From NCBI GenBank assembly GCA_902984215.1, contig CADWAF010003117.1:1-13256 (forward strand): a DNA stretch of 13,256 nucleotides, given 5' to 3'. Source of the DNA: Willaertia magna (taxonomy: Eukaryota > Heterolobosea > Eutetramitea > Acrasida > Naegleriidae). Position numbers and translations under genes: made by a program. How positions within the stretch are numbered: position 1 is the first letter of the stretch; each line of letters starts with the position of its first letter. Below are positions 1 to 7,014 of this stretch, piece by piece. The notes beneath the pieces are model-generated. The model had not been told where the DNA came from. It worked only from the letters and a program-made list of their open reading frames with translations, and did not search any database.

Positions 1-555
1 CAACAAATTAATGAATTATTCTTTGACAAATTATTTAATATAATTCCTGATAATTGGAAATTAGATAATTTAGGTAATAAATTTAAAGATGATATTAAAC
101 CATCACAAATGTTTCATTGTACTTTAATTGGTAAAATTCCAGATCATCTTAAAGAAAAAGCAATTAAATCATTTGAAATTTTTGTAAAGGAGAAAATGAC
201 GTCATGTTTACAATTAAAATTATTAAATTTAAATCTCACACCAGTTCCAAGAATTTTAGATAAAAAAGTTTATTGTCTATCTGCACAATTAATTGTAATA
301 AATTCTAATTTTTCTGACATTCGTACAAAATGTTCAGAAAAACTTGGTGGAGGAGAAATAATTTACGATAAAGATAAAGTTCATATTTCAATTGTTTATA
401 TTGATGAAGAGTATTTATCTTCTCTTCAAAATTTATTAGAAAACAATCAGGAAATTAAATTATTAAGGGAAGAATTTGAATATAAATTAATTTTTGAAGT
501 AAATCAAGTTGGAATTAAATTTAAGGATAACTCTATTGAATTTTCATTAAATTAA
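1..555 (+). CDS. 2H phosphoesterase-like domain protein, C-terminal part (5' truncated by window)
   Basis: The frame is open from base 1 to the TAA at 553-555 (184 codons seen), so the true start lies upstream; the Met at 109 is internal. Two His motifs are visible: H-C-T-L at 115-126 and H-I-S-I at 382-393, 89 residues apart. This H-x-T/S pair with hydrophobic residues after it is the signature of the 2H phosphoesterase superfamily (LigT, cyclic phosphodiesterases, CPD domains of tRNA ligases), which act on 2',3'-cyclic phosphate or 2'-5' linked RNA ends. The sequence following a GGG turn (residues ~116-118) and leading into the second motif also fits. Position at the C-terminus of a longer protein suggests the terminal domain of an RNA-repair enzyme, but the upstream domains are outside the window. 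The gene converges on the Panacea gene with only 20 bp between stop codons. Family assignment rests on short motifs; substrate unknown. Confidence 0.6.
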   Translation, partial: QQINELFFDKLFNIIPDNWKLDNLGNKFKDDIKPSQMFHCTLIGKIPDHLKEKAIKSFEIFVKEKMTSCLQLKLLNLNLTPVPRILDKKVYCLSAQLIVINSNFSDIRTKCSEKLGGGEIIYDKDKVHISIVYIDEEYLSSLQNLLENNQEIKLLREEFEYKLIFEVNQVGIKFKDNSIEFSLN

Positions 556-575
556 ACAAACTTATCACAAATTAT

Positions 576-2045
576 TTAAATAAAATCAAAATATTCCAAA
601 ATCAGTTCCAAAACTTCTTCACAATTAAACTCAACTTCTTTTCTTTCAAACTTTTTCTTTTTTGTTTCTTTTATTCTTCTCTCTTCCACATCTAATTGAT
701 TACAAAGTATTGATTTAATACAATTGACCTTAATTTTAGGTAAAAGTATATTTTCAATTTCATTTGTATCAAAATTTTTAACCAATTTAAATTCCAATAA
801 TTGAAATGGTTTTTCACATAAAATATCTAAAGAAGAACAAATCATTTCAAAAGCTTCCTTTTTCTTGTCATTCATTATTGACAAATGAATTATGGCATAT
901 AAATTATTTGAATCTAATTCTATTGCCTTTTCATAATACTTTTTCTTTTCATTAAAATCTTCAGTTCTATCGCCAAGAGCTAACTGACAATTAACACAAT
1001 TCTCGCCAACCAAATACTGTTCCTTAACTTCTTTAAATTTATGTAAACGTTGTTTAAGTAACCCCATTTCATAAGGATCTGATTTTTCTTCTTCTCCACG
1101 CTTTTCATATTCTTCTAATTTACTTTGAATGTCATCTGCCCTTTTCCAAAATTCATTAATTTGTTGTTGATGTTTTGAACTAAAGTCAACGTTTTGTTCC
1201 ATCATTTCTAAATAATTTTCAAGTGTTCGTTTAAAGTGAGATAAAGCAATTGGATGTCTTAATTTAGAACAAAAAAAGATTAATTGATTAAATAGCGGAT
1301 TGTCATAATTACCATAATCAAAACTTAAGTGAGAAAGAATTTGTGAAGGAATAAATAAATCACAAGCTTTTGATTCAAATTTACTTTGATGTTTCCATTT
1401 AAAATTAAAATTATCATCTTCAATATTTAAATTATTAAAAGAAAATACTGTTAAAAATAAATAATTATAATCTTCAATAGTTTTAATATTTTCTTTTAAA
1501 CATTTAATTATTCGTTGCCTTATATCACTTGATAATGTAATAAAATATAAATTTACTAATTTCGTTTGATCTTTTATTAAATATTCTTTAATGGATTGTT
1601 TTGAAATAATTTCATCTCTATTTACTTTTGTGTAAGGATCTTCTTTATAAGACATTGCAGAAAGTTTAATCCCTGAATATGAATGAAACATTGTAAACAC
1701 ATCAATAACTACATTACGTTCATTTTCATTTAAAATATTTAATTCTCCATTAATTAATCGTTCAATAAGAACATATTGATAGTCAGTTTTACAAATTTCA
1801 TGTATTTTCTCTTTCAAATTTAAAGCACAAGGCCCGTATTTAAGAGCATAAAAATCTTCATTGAATAAGGGTTTATCATAAAGAGCTAAATAAAAAGCTT
1901 GAGCGTAATAGCAAAGCGTTTGTAATTTTAAGGGATCTAATGAAGTTGATAAAGCACTATCTTGTTGTATCAAGTCTTGCTTTTGTTTTCGTAAATGTAG
2001 TCCAATAAAAAAGTAAGCAACGTCTAGAATTCCTACACTAGACAT
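576..2045 (-). CDS. Panacea (DUF4065/SocA-like) domain protein with TPR-like C-terminal region
   Basis: Intronless 489-residue ORF. Residues 1-~155 match the Panacea domain pattern: an N-terminal I-L-D-V-A-Y-F helix, a hydrophobic D-P-L-K-L-Q-T-L-C-Y-Y-A-Q-A-F segment (residues 37-51), K-P-L-F-N-E-D-F-Y-A-L-K-Y-G-P (58-72), and a later G-I-K-L-S..E-D-P-Y (125-138) in place of the usual 'LS..TH.E.PW'. Panacea domains are known from bacteria, archaea and phages as versatile antitoxin modules (SocA, PanA) that bind and neutralise unrelated toxins. The middle (~160-295) is unrecognised; 298-345 is charged and possibly coiled-coil, followed by C350-x-x-C353. Residues 362-395 look like one TPR-type helical hairpin (Y-Y-E-K-A-I-E-L-D). 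The ATG lies inside the 3' end of the RdRP ORF, 13 bp overlap, different frame, so it may not have its own promoter and could be the C-terminal half of an RdRP fusion. No minus-strand AATAAA was seen between the RdRP stop and about 1700, which favours one transcript. Cellular role unknown. Confidence 0.7.
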   Translation of the reverse strand: MSSVGILDVAYFFIGLHLRKQKQDLIQQDSALSTSLDPLKLQTLCYYAQAFYLALYDKPLFNEDFYALKYGPCALNLKEKIHEICKTDYQYVLIERLINGELNILNENERNVVIDVFTMFHSYSGIKLSAMSYKEDPYTKVNRDEIISKQSIKEYLIKDQTKLVNLYFITLSSDIRQRIIKCLKENIKTIEDYNYLFLTVFSFNNLNIEDDNFNFKWKHQSKFESKACDLFIPSQILSHLSFDYGNYDNPLFNQLIFFCSKLRHPIALSHFKRTLENYLEMMEQNVDFSSKHQQQINEFWKRADDIQSKLEEYEKRGEEEKSDPYEMGLLKQRLHKFKEVKEQYLVGENCVNCQLALGDRTEDFNEKKKYYEKAIELDSNNLYAIIHLSIMNDKKKEAFEMICSSLDILCEKPFQLLEFKLVKNFDTNEIENILLPKIKVNCIKSILCNQLDVEERRIKETKKKKFERKEVEFNCEEVLELILEYFDFI

Positions 2046-2053
2046 TTTTTTTC
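2033..2053 (-). promoter_or_regulatory. RdRP/Panacea ORF overlap with A8 homopolymer (possible -1 frameshift or assembly indel site)
   Basis: On the minus strand the RdRP frame reads GAA AAA AAA TGT CTA GTG TAG, while the Panacea frame reads AAA AAA ATG TCT. The eight A's (2045-2052) therefore contain A_AAA_AAA in the RdRP zero frame, the arrangement of a -1 slippery heptamer, and slippage would place the ribosome exactly on the Panacea ATG codon. One additional A would give the same fusion at DNA level. The Panacea frame is open upstream to 2096. No intron of plausible length bridges the two frames. No obvious downstream pseudoknot was identified, and A8 runs are common in AT-rich DNA, so function is unproven. 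Confidence 0.4.
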
Positions 2054-4783
2054 TGGTTTTTCGGTTGACCGTTTTTCTATGTGTTTCTTGAAAATTTCAT
2101 CTTTTCTTCCATTAAAAAGAATATTTATTTCAAATAAACATCTTAAAAGAAGTGGATTAATTTGTGGAAAGTTTTGTCCATAGGTCTTATATAATGGATT
2201 ATTAGCATTCATATTTCTAATTTTTAATTCATTTAAATAATCACCACATACCATCCAAACAGCTGGCGATAAAATTGTTCTATTATTCTTTGATTTCTTA
2301 TATCTTAAATACATGTATTGTAAAAAGATACTTGCTTTTTCAAGTTTAGCTTCTCTAGGTTCATTTGGGTCACCAAAATACTTTTTTCTTAATTCTAATA
2401 CCGCTTCTTCTTCCTTTGTAAATTCGATAATGGCACCCTTTTCTTCTACATTTACTTCATTTATCTTTTCTAATTTACTTGTGGTCAACTTTCGCTTCTT
2501 TGTTTTTGGACTTGGCGTTTTCTTCTTCTTTTTATTGTTTTTAGAATAGTAATGATTAGCAAAGAATTCACCAAAATCCATATAAAACATTTCAGCTGAC
2601 TTCATTATATTATATGACCTTTCAAATGGTATGCCATCAATCTTTAAATCAGGATCCATCTCATCTGAATAGTCAACTTCTTTAAAGTTACTTAGAAATA
2701 CTAAGATTAGATATCCAATTTTTGCATAAGCTCTACACCTGTCAATTCTCATAAGTTCAATTAATTCTGACATATATTTTTTATATTCTTCTTCAGTAGT
2801 GGGTATTTTAAAATTATTACAAAATGTACTCCATTTTGGTTCTTGTTTTAATTCTTTATAATTTATTTCTTCTAAATTAAAATTATTCTTCATTCCATCA
2901 ATACTTAAACTATAGTAAAGTGCCATCTTCTTTGTTATTGGATCTTCTGTACCGTTAACCTCAATAGATGACATTAACTTACTATGAGCATCTTCTATTG
3001 AATGACTTTGTGATTGGGCAATATAATTATCTATAACTCTTTCAAAAAAGTCATCTATTTCTTCTTCTTCTTGTTCTTCTTTCTTTATTTTCACATTATC
3101 ATTTATTGTTTGATTGGATGGTGACGGTTCAGGTTTTGTAATAATTAAGGGATCTCTTTCCAAGTCAATTAAATTTACAATTTTATCATGATAAATAACT
3201 AAATATGTATCACCATCATAATCTCCACCTGACATACAATCTGCTTGTGAATTTCCATACTTTGTAAATTGTGCTGAAAACACAATCACATTCCTTAAAT
3301 GTTGTAATCCTTGCGGACTTGTTTTTAAACATTTATATTTTCTTATATCATTTGGTAATGTACATGGATGTCTTGTGACTAAAACGTATTCAGGCATGTT
3401 ATCATCGATTGGAACATAAACTTCATCTGCACCAATCTCACCACTTGGATCTACAACTCCAATTAAAGAACATGCATAAGGAAATGGTATCTTTAATTTA
3501 AATTTATCTGTAATTAATTCAAAGATTTTATCTTTTACTCTTTTAGTAACAGTTCTTTGAATTAATGGATTATTTACATCTTGTCCTGCAAGTAACATCA
3601 TTACAATTGTTTGATTGTAAAGGTCTAATTTTTCATCATTATATTTCTTTAATAATTTAAATACACTTGCTCTATCTTTTAATGAATTTTTCATTTCATT
3701 TAAATAATTTGAATAAATAGATAAAAATAAACTCCTTAATTCATCTGGTTTTGAAGTTAATTCCATTAAAAAAGTTATTAAAATTCTATTTAAAGCAGCT
3801 GACATCTTTTCAGATTTTGTTAACACATCAATATAAGTATAATGTGATCCACCTTCAAACTTTTTCATTGAATTATATAAAAGTAATTTACAAGTAACAT
3901 CATCATTAATCTTAAAATAGTCATTAGGTAAAGCCATTAACACTCCTTTATATCCTAAATACCTTATCTGTATAGCTGATGGAAAATCTTCATTACCTCC
4001 ATACATTTCCTTCATTGTACTTATAGAAATATAACCAATACCATCAGTTGTGATATTTCCATTATCACTATTTTTAATATCTCCTACTTCTAAAATATAT
4101 TGTTTATCTATACTTATTCCTGATTGTTTACTTGTACTAAAACATAAACCAACTCTACTTGCATATTTAGCAGGACCTACCTTAATTGCCTCTTTAAAAT
4201 CACCCAATATATCTGACAGTTCTTTTCTACCAATTGTATTTTGATTTATGAAATATAATATTAATTCTTCTTTACTGGAATTACTTGAACCAAATGGAAT
4301 GAAATGTTTTTTTTCATTTCCTATAAATAAATAAAAACCTTTTCTTAAAATTATTTCAAATGGTTTTGCATGAAATTGACCACAAAATTTAACTTTACAA
4401 ATATCATTTCCATGATTTGAATCTTTAAATATTCTTACAACACGATTATCAATTAATTTTGAATTTGCTGTTGACAATATGTGATATTGAAATTTATTAA
4501 TTATTTGTTGATTATTAATGTTATTATTATAATCATTATTATTTTCGTTATTAAAAATAAATTTTAAATAAACACCTTTTATATCGGATTTATTTCCTTC
4601 CCATAAATTACTTTCCTGTAAAGAAATTTTTATATCAAATGGTAAATTATGAATTTCATTAATGTTTTTATTATTTTCATATTCTTCTTCTAATAATAAT
4701 TCGGAAATATTATAATCGTCTATTGTTGAATCAATTGATTCATTATTTCCACTATCAGCACTGTCATTAAGTGCGAAATTCAT
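2033..4783 (-). CDS. Cellular (RNAi-type) RNA-dependent RNA polymerase
   Basis: Intronless, 916 residues from the ATG at 4783; the frame extends 12 codons further upstream but only to a TTG, so ATG 4783 is chosen. It belongs to the eukaryotic QDE-1/RDR/RrpA family of polymerases that copy single-stranded RNA into dsRNA for silencing. Conserved blocks in order: A-S-R-V-G-L-C-F-S (from ~208), T-D-G-I-G (246-250), I-Q-I-R-Y-L-G-Y-K-G-V-L (271-282), V-T-R-H-P-C (469-474), and the catalytic S-G-G-D-Y-D-G-D, with D521, D523 and D525 as the metal-binding aspartates (3209-3223). Tyr in the second position is the QDE-1-like variant of the DbDGD motif. The N-terminal ~100 residues are acidic and Asn-rich. 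A basic K-rich stretch followed by P-S-P-K-T-K-K-R-K (residues ~720-750) could be a nuclear localisation signal. At ~916 residues it is compact for the family, with no N-terminal helicase. ARH1 gene lies 195 bp upstream on the same strand; the 3' end overlaps the Panacea ORF. Confidence 0.92.
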   Translation of the reverse strand: MNFALNDSADSGNNESIDSTIDDYNISELLLEEEYENNKNINEIHNLPFDIKISLQESNLWEGNKSDIKGVYLKFIFNNENNNDYNNNINNQQIINKFQYHILSTANSKLIDNRVVRIFKDSNHGNDICKVKFCGQFHAKPFEIILRKGFYLFIGNEKKHFIPFGSSNSSKEELILYFINQNTIGRKELSDILGDFKEAIKVGPAKYASRVGLCFSTSKQSGISIDKQYILEVGDIKNSDNGNITTDGIGYISISTMKEMYGGNEDFPSAIQIRYLGYKGVLMALPNDYFKINDDVTCKLLLYNSMKKFEGGSHYTYIDVLTKSEKMSAALNRILITFLMELTSKPDELRSLFLSIYSNYLNEMKNSLKDRASVFKLLKKYNDEKLDLYNQTIVMMLLAGQDVNNPLIQRTVTKRVKDKIFELITDKFKLKIPFPYACSLIGVVDPSGEIGADEVYVPIDDNMPEYVLVTRHPCTLPNDIRKYKCLKTSPQGLQHLRNVIVFSAQFTKYGNSQADCMSGGDYDGDTYLVIYHDKIVNLIDLERDPLIITKPEPSPSNQTINDNVKIKKEEQEEEEIDDFFERVIDNYIAQSQSHSIEDAHSKLMSSIEVNGTEDPITKKMALYYSLSIDGMKNNFNLEEINYKELKQEPKWSTFCNNFKIPTTEEEYKKYMSELIELMRIDRCRAYAKIGYLILVFLSNFKEVDYSDEMDPDLKIDGIPFERSYNIMKSAEMFYMDFGEFFANHYYSKNNKKKKKTPSPKTKKRKLTTSKLEKINEVNVEEKGAIIEFTKEEEAVLELRKKYFGDPNEPREAKLEKASIFLQYMYLRYKKSKNNRTILSPAVWMVCGDYLNELKIRNMNANNPLYKTYGQNFPQINPLLLRCLFEINILFNGRKDEIFKKHIEKRSTEKPEKKCLV

Positions 4784-4797
4784 TTTCTTTTTTTCAT
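4780..4797 (-). promoter_or_regulatory. Five-codon uORF ending on the RdRP start codon
   Basis: An ATG at 4797-4795 opens a frame M-K-K-R-K followed by TGA at 4782-4780. That TGA overlaps the RdRP ATG (4783-4781) as ATGA. If transcribed, ribosomes starting at the first ATG would terminate directly on the RdRP start, a termination-reinitiation geometry that usually lowers and regulates translation. The sequence is certain; use of the upstream ATG is inference. Confidence 0.4.
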
Positions 4798-4978
4798 GAA
4801 GGAAAAAGCGCAATTTCAAGGTTTGGCGGTAAAATGTTCATTTGCCTTAAATGCAAAATTTTTGTGTTTATGATTTGGATAAAAATTGCATGTGCAAAAA
4901 GTTGTTGTTTAAATAATAATAATTTATTAGTTTTATTTTACAAAGTCATATTTATGTAAAGAATTCGAAAGAAATGCT
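4784..4978 (-). promoter_or_regulatory. ARH1-RdRP intergenic region: 3' end of ARH1 gene and RdRP promoter
   Basis: 195 bp between the ARH1 stop and the RdRP ATG. It holds a minus-strand AATAAA (4932-4937, 42 bp after the ARH1 stop, and another at 4923-4928) as likely poly(A) signals. Nearer the RdRP start is an E2F-like TTTGGCGG at 4822-4829 in an otherwise AT-rich stretch. The core promoter cannot be delimited. Confidence 0.4.
4932..4937 (-). terminator. Candidate poly(A) signal AATAAA for the ARH1 gene
   Basis: Minus-strand AATAAA 42 bp downstream of the ARH1 TAA, in a short intergenic region; spacing is typical of eukaryotic 3' UTRs. Such hexamers are frequent by chance in AT-rich DNA. 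Confidence 0.4.
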
Positions 4979-6565
4979 TTATACTAAAACATTTTCTTTT
5001 ACAACATGTCCAGTTAATCTAGCAGATAATTCAGTTAAATCTTGTAATTTTTCAAGATCATCTAAATGTAATTGAACAACATTAGTAAATCCATATAAAG
5101 CACCATACCATGCCATTACTATTGTTCCAGTTGTATCACTATCTCCACCATGAAGAGCACCTCTCTTTATTACTTCTTCATAATTATTTGGACCAGCACT
5201 TAATAAGGCACTAACAATTATTATAAAATTGTTAATTAATATTTAAACATTGACAATCACTTACTCATAAGCAACAATTATTGAATCATCACCTGAGGCA
5301 CCTGCGTATCCAGCATAACTCCATTTCTAAAAGAAAAATACATTCAATAACAAACCAAATTGACCAATTAATTGTTATTAATAAGAATAATAATCAACAA
5401 ACAAACAAAATAAGCAACTACATACCTTATAAAATTCATCTCTTTCCTTCACTCCATAAACCTCCGGAAAGACTGGTTCACTACTTTCCAATTCATTAAC
5501 TTCATTACCACTATTACTATCACTATCTAACCATAAATTTCTTTCCCTTAAATAATTCATAAACTTCTCTTCAAAATGCGTAATATCTAAAATAATAAAC
5601 TCCCAATGACGCTTTGCAATTTCCTTTAAATAATATTTACATCTTGGCAATACTTGTTTTATAAATTTTTTTCCCCATAATTTTGGCGGGATTAATTGTA
5701 TAGCATAACTTGTAAATAGGCTTGATAAAAGGCTTCCCATAAAACCATTGACATGAGTGTGAGTAAGACGAGAACTTTCAATTGAAATTCCGATGAGTAG
5801 ATCTAGTTGATTATAAAACATTAAACCAATTGACATACTTCTCATAGAACCAGAATTACCTCCACCCTTAATGTTATAAACCATTGAATCCCATTTGTTT
5901 TTCTTTAATAATTGTATGCCTTTTTAAATATATAATAATAAAAGCGCAGAAATTTAAAGTTTACAATTAATTACAATAAATAAATAAATATACATACCTG
6001 CACCAGTTGTATTTCCAGGACATCTACCATTCATATCTGAAAAACAAACAATATATTCTTTTGCCATAATTTTCATAATAGAATCTAAATAAAAAGAAAA
6101 ACTTTCATTTTCAAAAGTTATTGGACTAGTATTACAAAGATGTTTATCATATAAATCACCAACTTCTAATAATGATTTTAATGTTGCCATATGCATAATT
6201 GTATCATCACTAACTTTCCACCTTTTTAAACTAATATTTTCTAATCCACCTAATTTCTCAACTTGTTTATGCATTGTCTCACCTGAAAAACAAAATTCAA
6301 AACTTCCATTTTTAAATCCAATTGCGTCACCAATGGCAGGTAAAATAACTGAAGCTTTTATTCTTTCTTTTAAATCAGGATATTCATCTTTCTTTTGTTG
6401 TTGAACAAGTTCAGTTAATGCTTCTTGTTGTTGTTGCGCACTACTAGTTGTAGCATTGTTATTATTTTCATTTGTGTTACTGATCTCGTTAACTTTACTT
6501 TCAAAAGGAGTTTTGTTATTGTCAAGTTTTATTACTGCTAGATCTTCTGGCATATTATTGGACAT
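4979..6565 (-). CDS. ADP-ribosylarginine hydrolase, ARH1/ADPRH family (four exons)
   Basis: Inferred join on the minus strand: exons 6565-5998, 5919-5426, 5326-5265 and 5210-4979; introns of 78, 99 and 54 bp with GTATGT/GTAAGT donors and AG acceptors. The phases close exactly to give 451 residues. The family removes ADP-ribose from arginine side chains, reversing mono-ADP-ribosylation in the cytosol. After a ~65-residue Asn/Gln-rich leader come [11 protein letters not shown] (74-84), L-G-G-L and [10 protein letters not shown] (D120, D121, T122 as Mg ligands), G-R-C-P-G-N-T (180-186), then across the first splice G-I-Q-L-L. Exon 2 carries a Gly-rich [27 protein letters not shown] and Y-G-V-K-E-R-D. 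Exon 3-4 give [15 protein letters not shown] and H395-G-G-D398-S-D400-T, the second Mg-binding motif. All catalytic motifs are intact. It is longer than the ~357-residue human enzyme because of the leader and a Ser/Asn/Glu insert before the Y-G-V-K-E-R-D motif. Confidence 0.9.
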
Positions 6566-6856
6566 ATTTTTTTTTTAAATATTACTGATAAAAGCAAGAG
6601 TTTAATTCTTGACAGATTAATTATTGACACTTGGCTTTATAATGAGAATTTATGGGGATAGATTTGTAGGTTTATTCCGGACAACTGATAATTTGGTTAG
6701 AATTTGCTTTATTTATTGACCTTTTGTTGCGCAATGTGAAGTTTTCTTTTAAACAAGACAACAATGCATTTAAATTTCTTCAAACAAAAAGACCTTCACA
6801 CTAATTACTTGATGCATTGTGAAAACTATTAGTACACATAAATCAATCAAGACTCT

Positions 6857-6878
6857 TATTTGAAAGGCCTTTCAAATA
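6857..6878. repeat. 22-bp perfect palindrome
   Basis: The half site is TATTTGAAAGG and the second half is its exact reverse complement, centred on GGCC with no spacer. It lies about 137 bp upstream of the OSCP ATG. Perfect symmetry suggests a dimeric protein binding site rather than an RNA hairpin (no loop). Regulator unknown. Confidence 0.6.
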
Positions 6879-6892
6879 GAAACTTGTGAATA

Positions 6893-6932
6893 AAACGCGT
6901 TTGGTCTCAGCGGAAAGTGAAAAAACGCCAAA
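6893..6932. promoter_or_regulatory. MCB-like AAACGCGTTT and E2F-like CGCCAAA elements
   Basis: AAACGCGTTT (6893-6902) contains ACGCGT, the MluI cell-cycle box core; CGCCAAA (6926-6932) is the reverse complement of TTTGGCG, the E2F core. Both sit 80-125 bp upstream of the OSCP start. Consensus matching only; no proof of binding. Confidence 0.3.
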
Positions 6933-7014
6933 AAAATGCCGTTGTAAAAAATTCAGGCCTGGTTGATATACTCATTTTTAAAAAAAAAAATTAAAAAATA
7001 TTTGAAAAATAAAA

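Larger units (their letters stand above)
6566..7014. promoter_or_regulatory. Divergent promoter region between ARH1 (-) and ATP synthase OSCP (+)
   Basis: 449 bp with no supportable gene. It contains a 22-bp perfect palindrome (6857-6878), an AAACGCGTTT palindrome (6893-6902), a CGCCAAA element (6926-6932), a long A-run near 6980-6990 just upstream of the OSCP ATG, and a three-codon uORF (ATG CCG TTG TAA, 6936-6947). GC-bearing motifs cluster on the OSCP side. No tRNA-like A/B boxes were seen. Confidence 0.5.

Noticed and set aside
196..205. ATGACGTCAT, a perfect CRE/ATF palindrome
   Set aside because: It lies within the 2H coding frame, encoding M-T-S, so a regulatory role is not supported.
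2313..2549. Plus-strand ORF inside the RdRP gene
   Set aside because: Antisense shadow of the RdRP coding strand; phenylalanine-rich because it mirrors Lys-rich codons.
4784..4819. Extension of the RdRP by 12 residues upstream of the Met at 4783
   Set aside because: The codon at 4819-4817 is TTG, not ATG, and no ATG exists in this frame upstream before 4783.
5281..5499. Plus-strand ORF overlapping the ARH1 gene
   Set aside because: It spans an ARH1 intron and exon on the opposite strand; no motif.
6418..6440. CAA/CAG-type tract encoding poly-Gln in ARH1
   Set aside because: Short, in frame in a low-complexity leader, ordinary for amoebal proteins; not a separate repeat element.
6566..7014. 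Possible tRNA or small RNA gene in the intergenic region
   Set aside because: No cloverleaf or GGTTCGA-type B box could be found.
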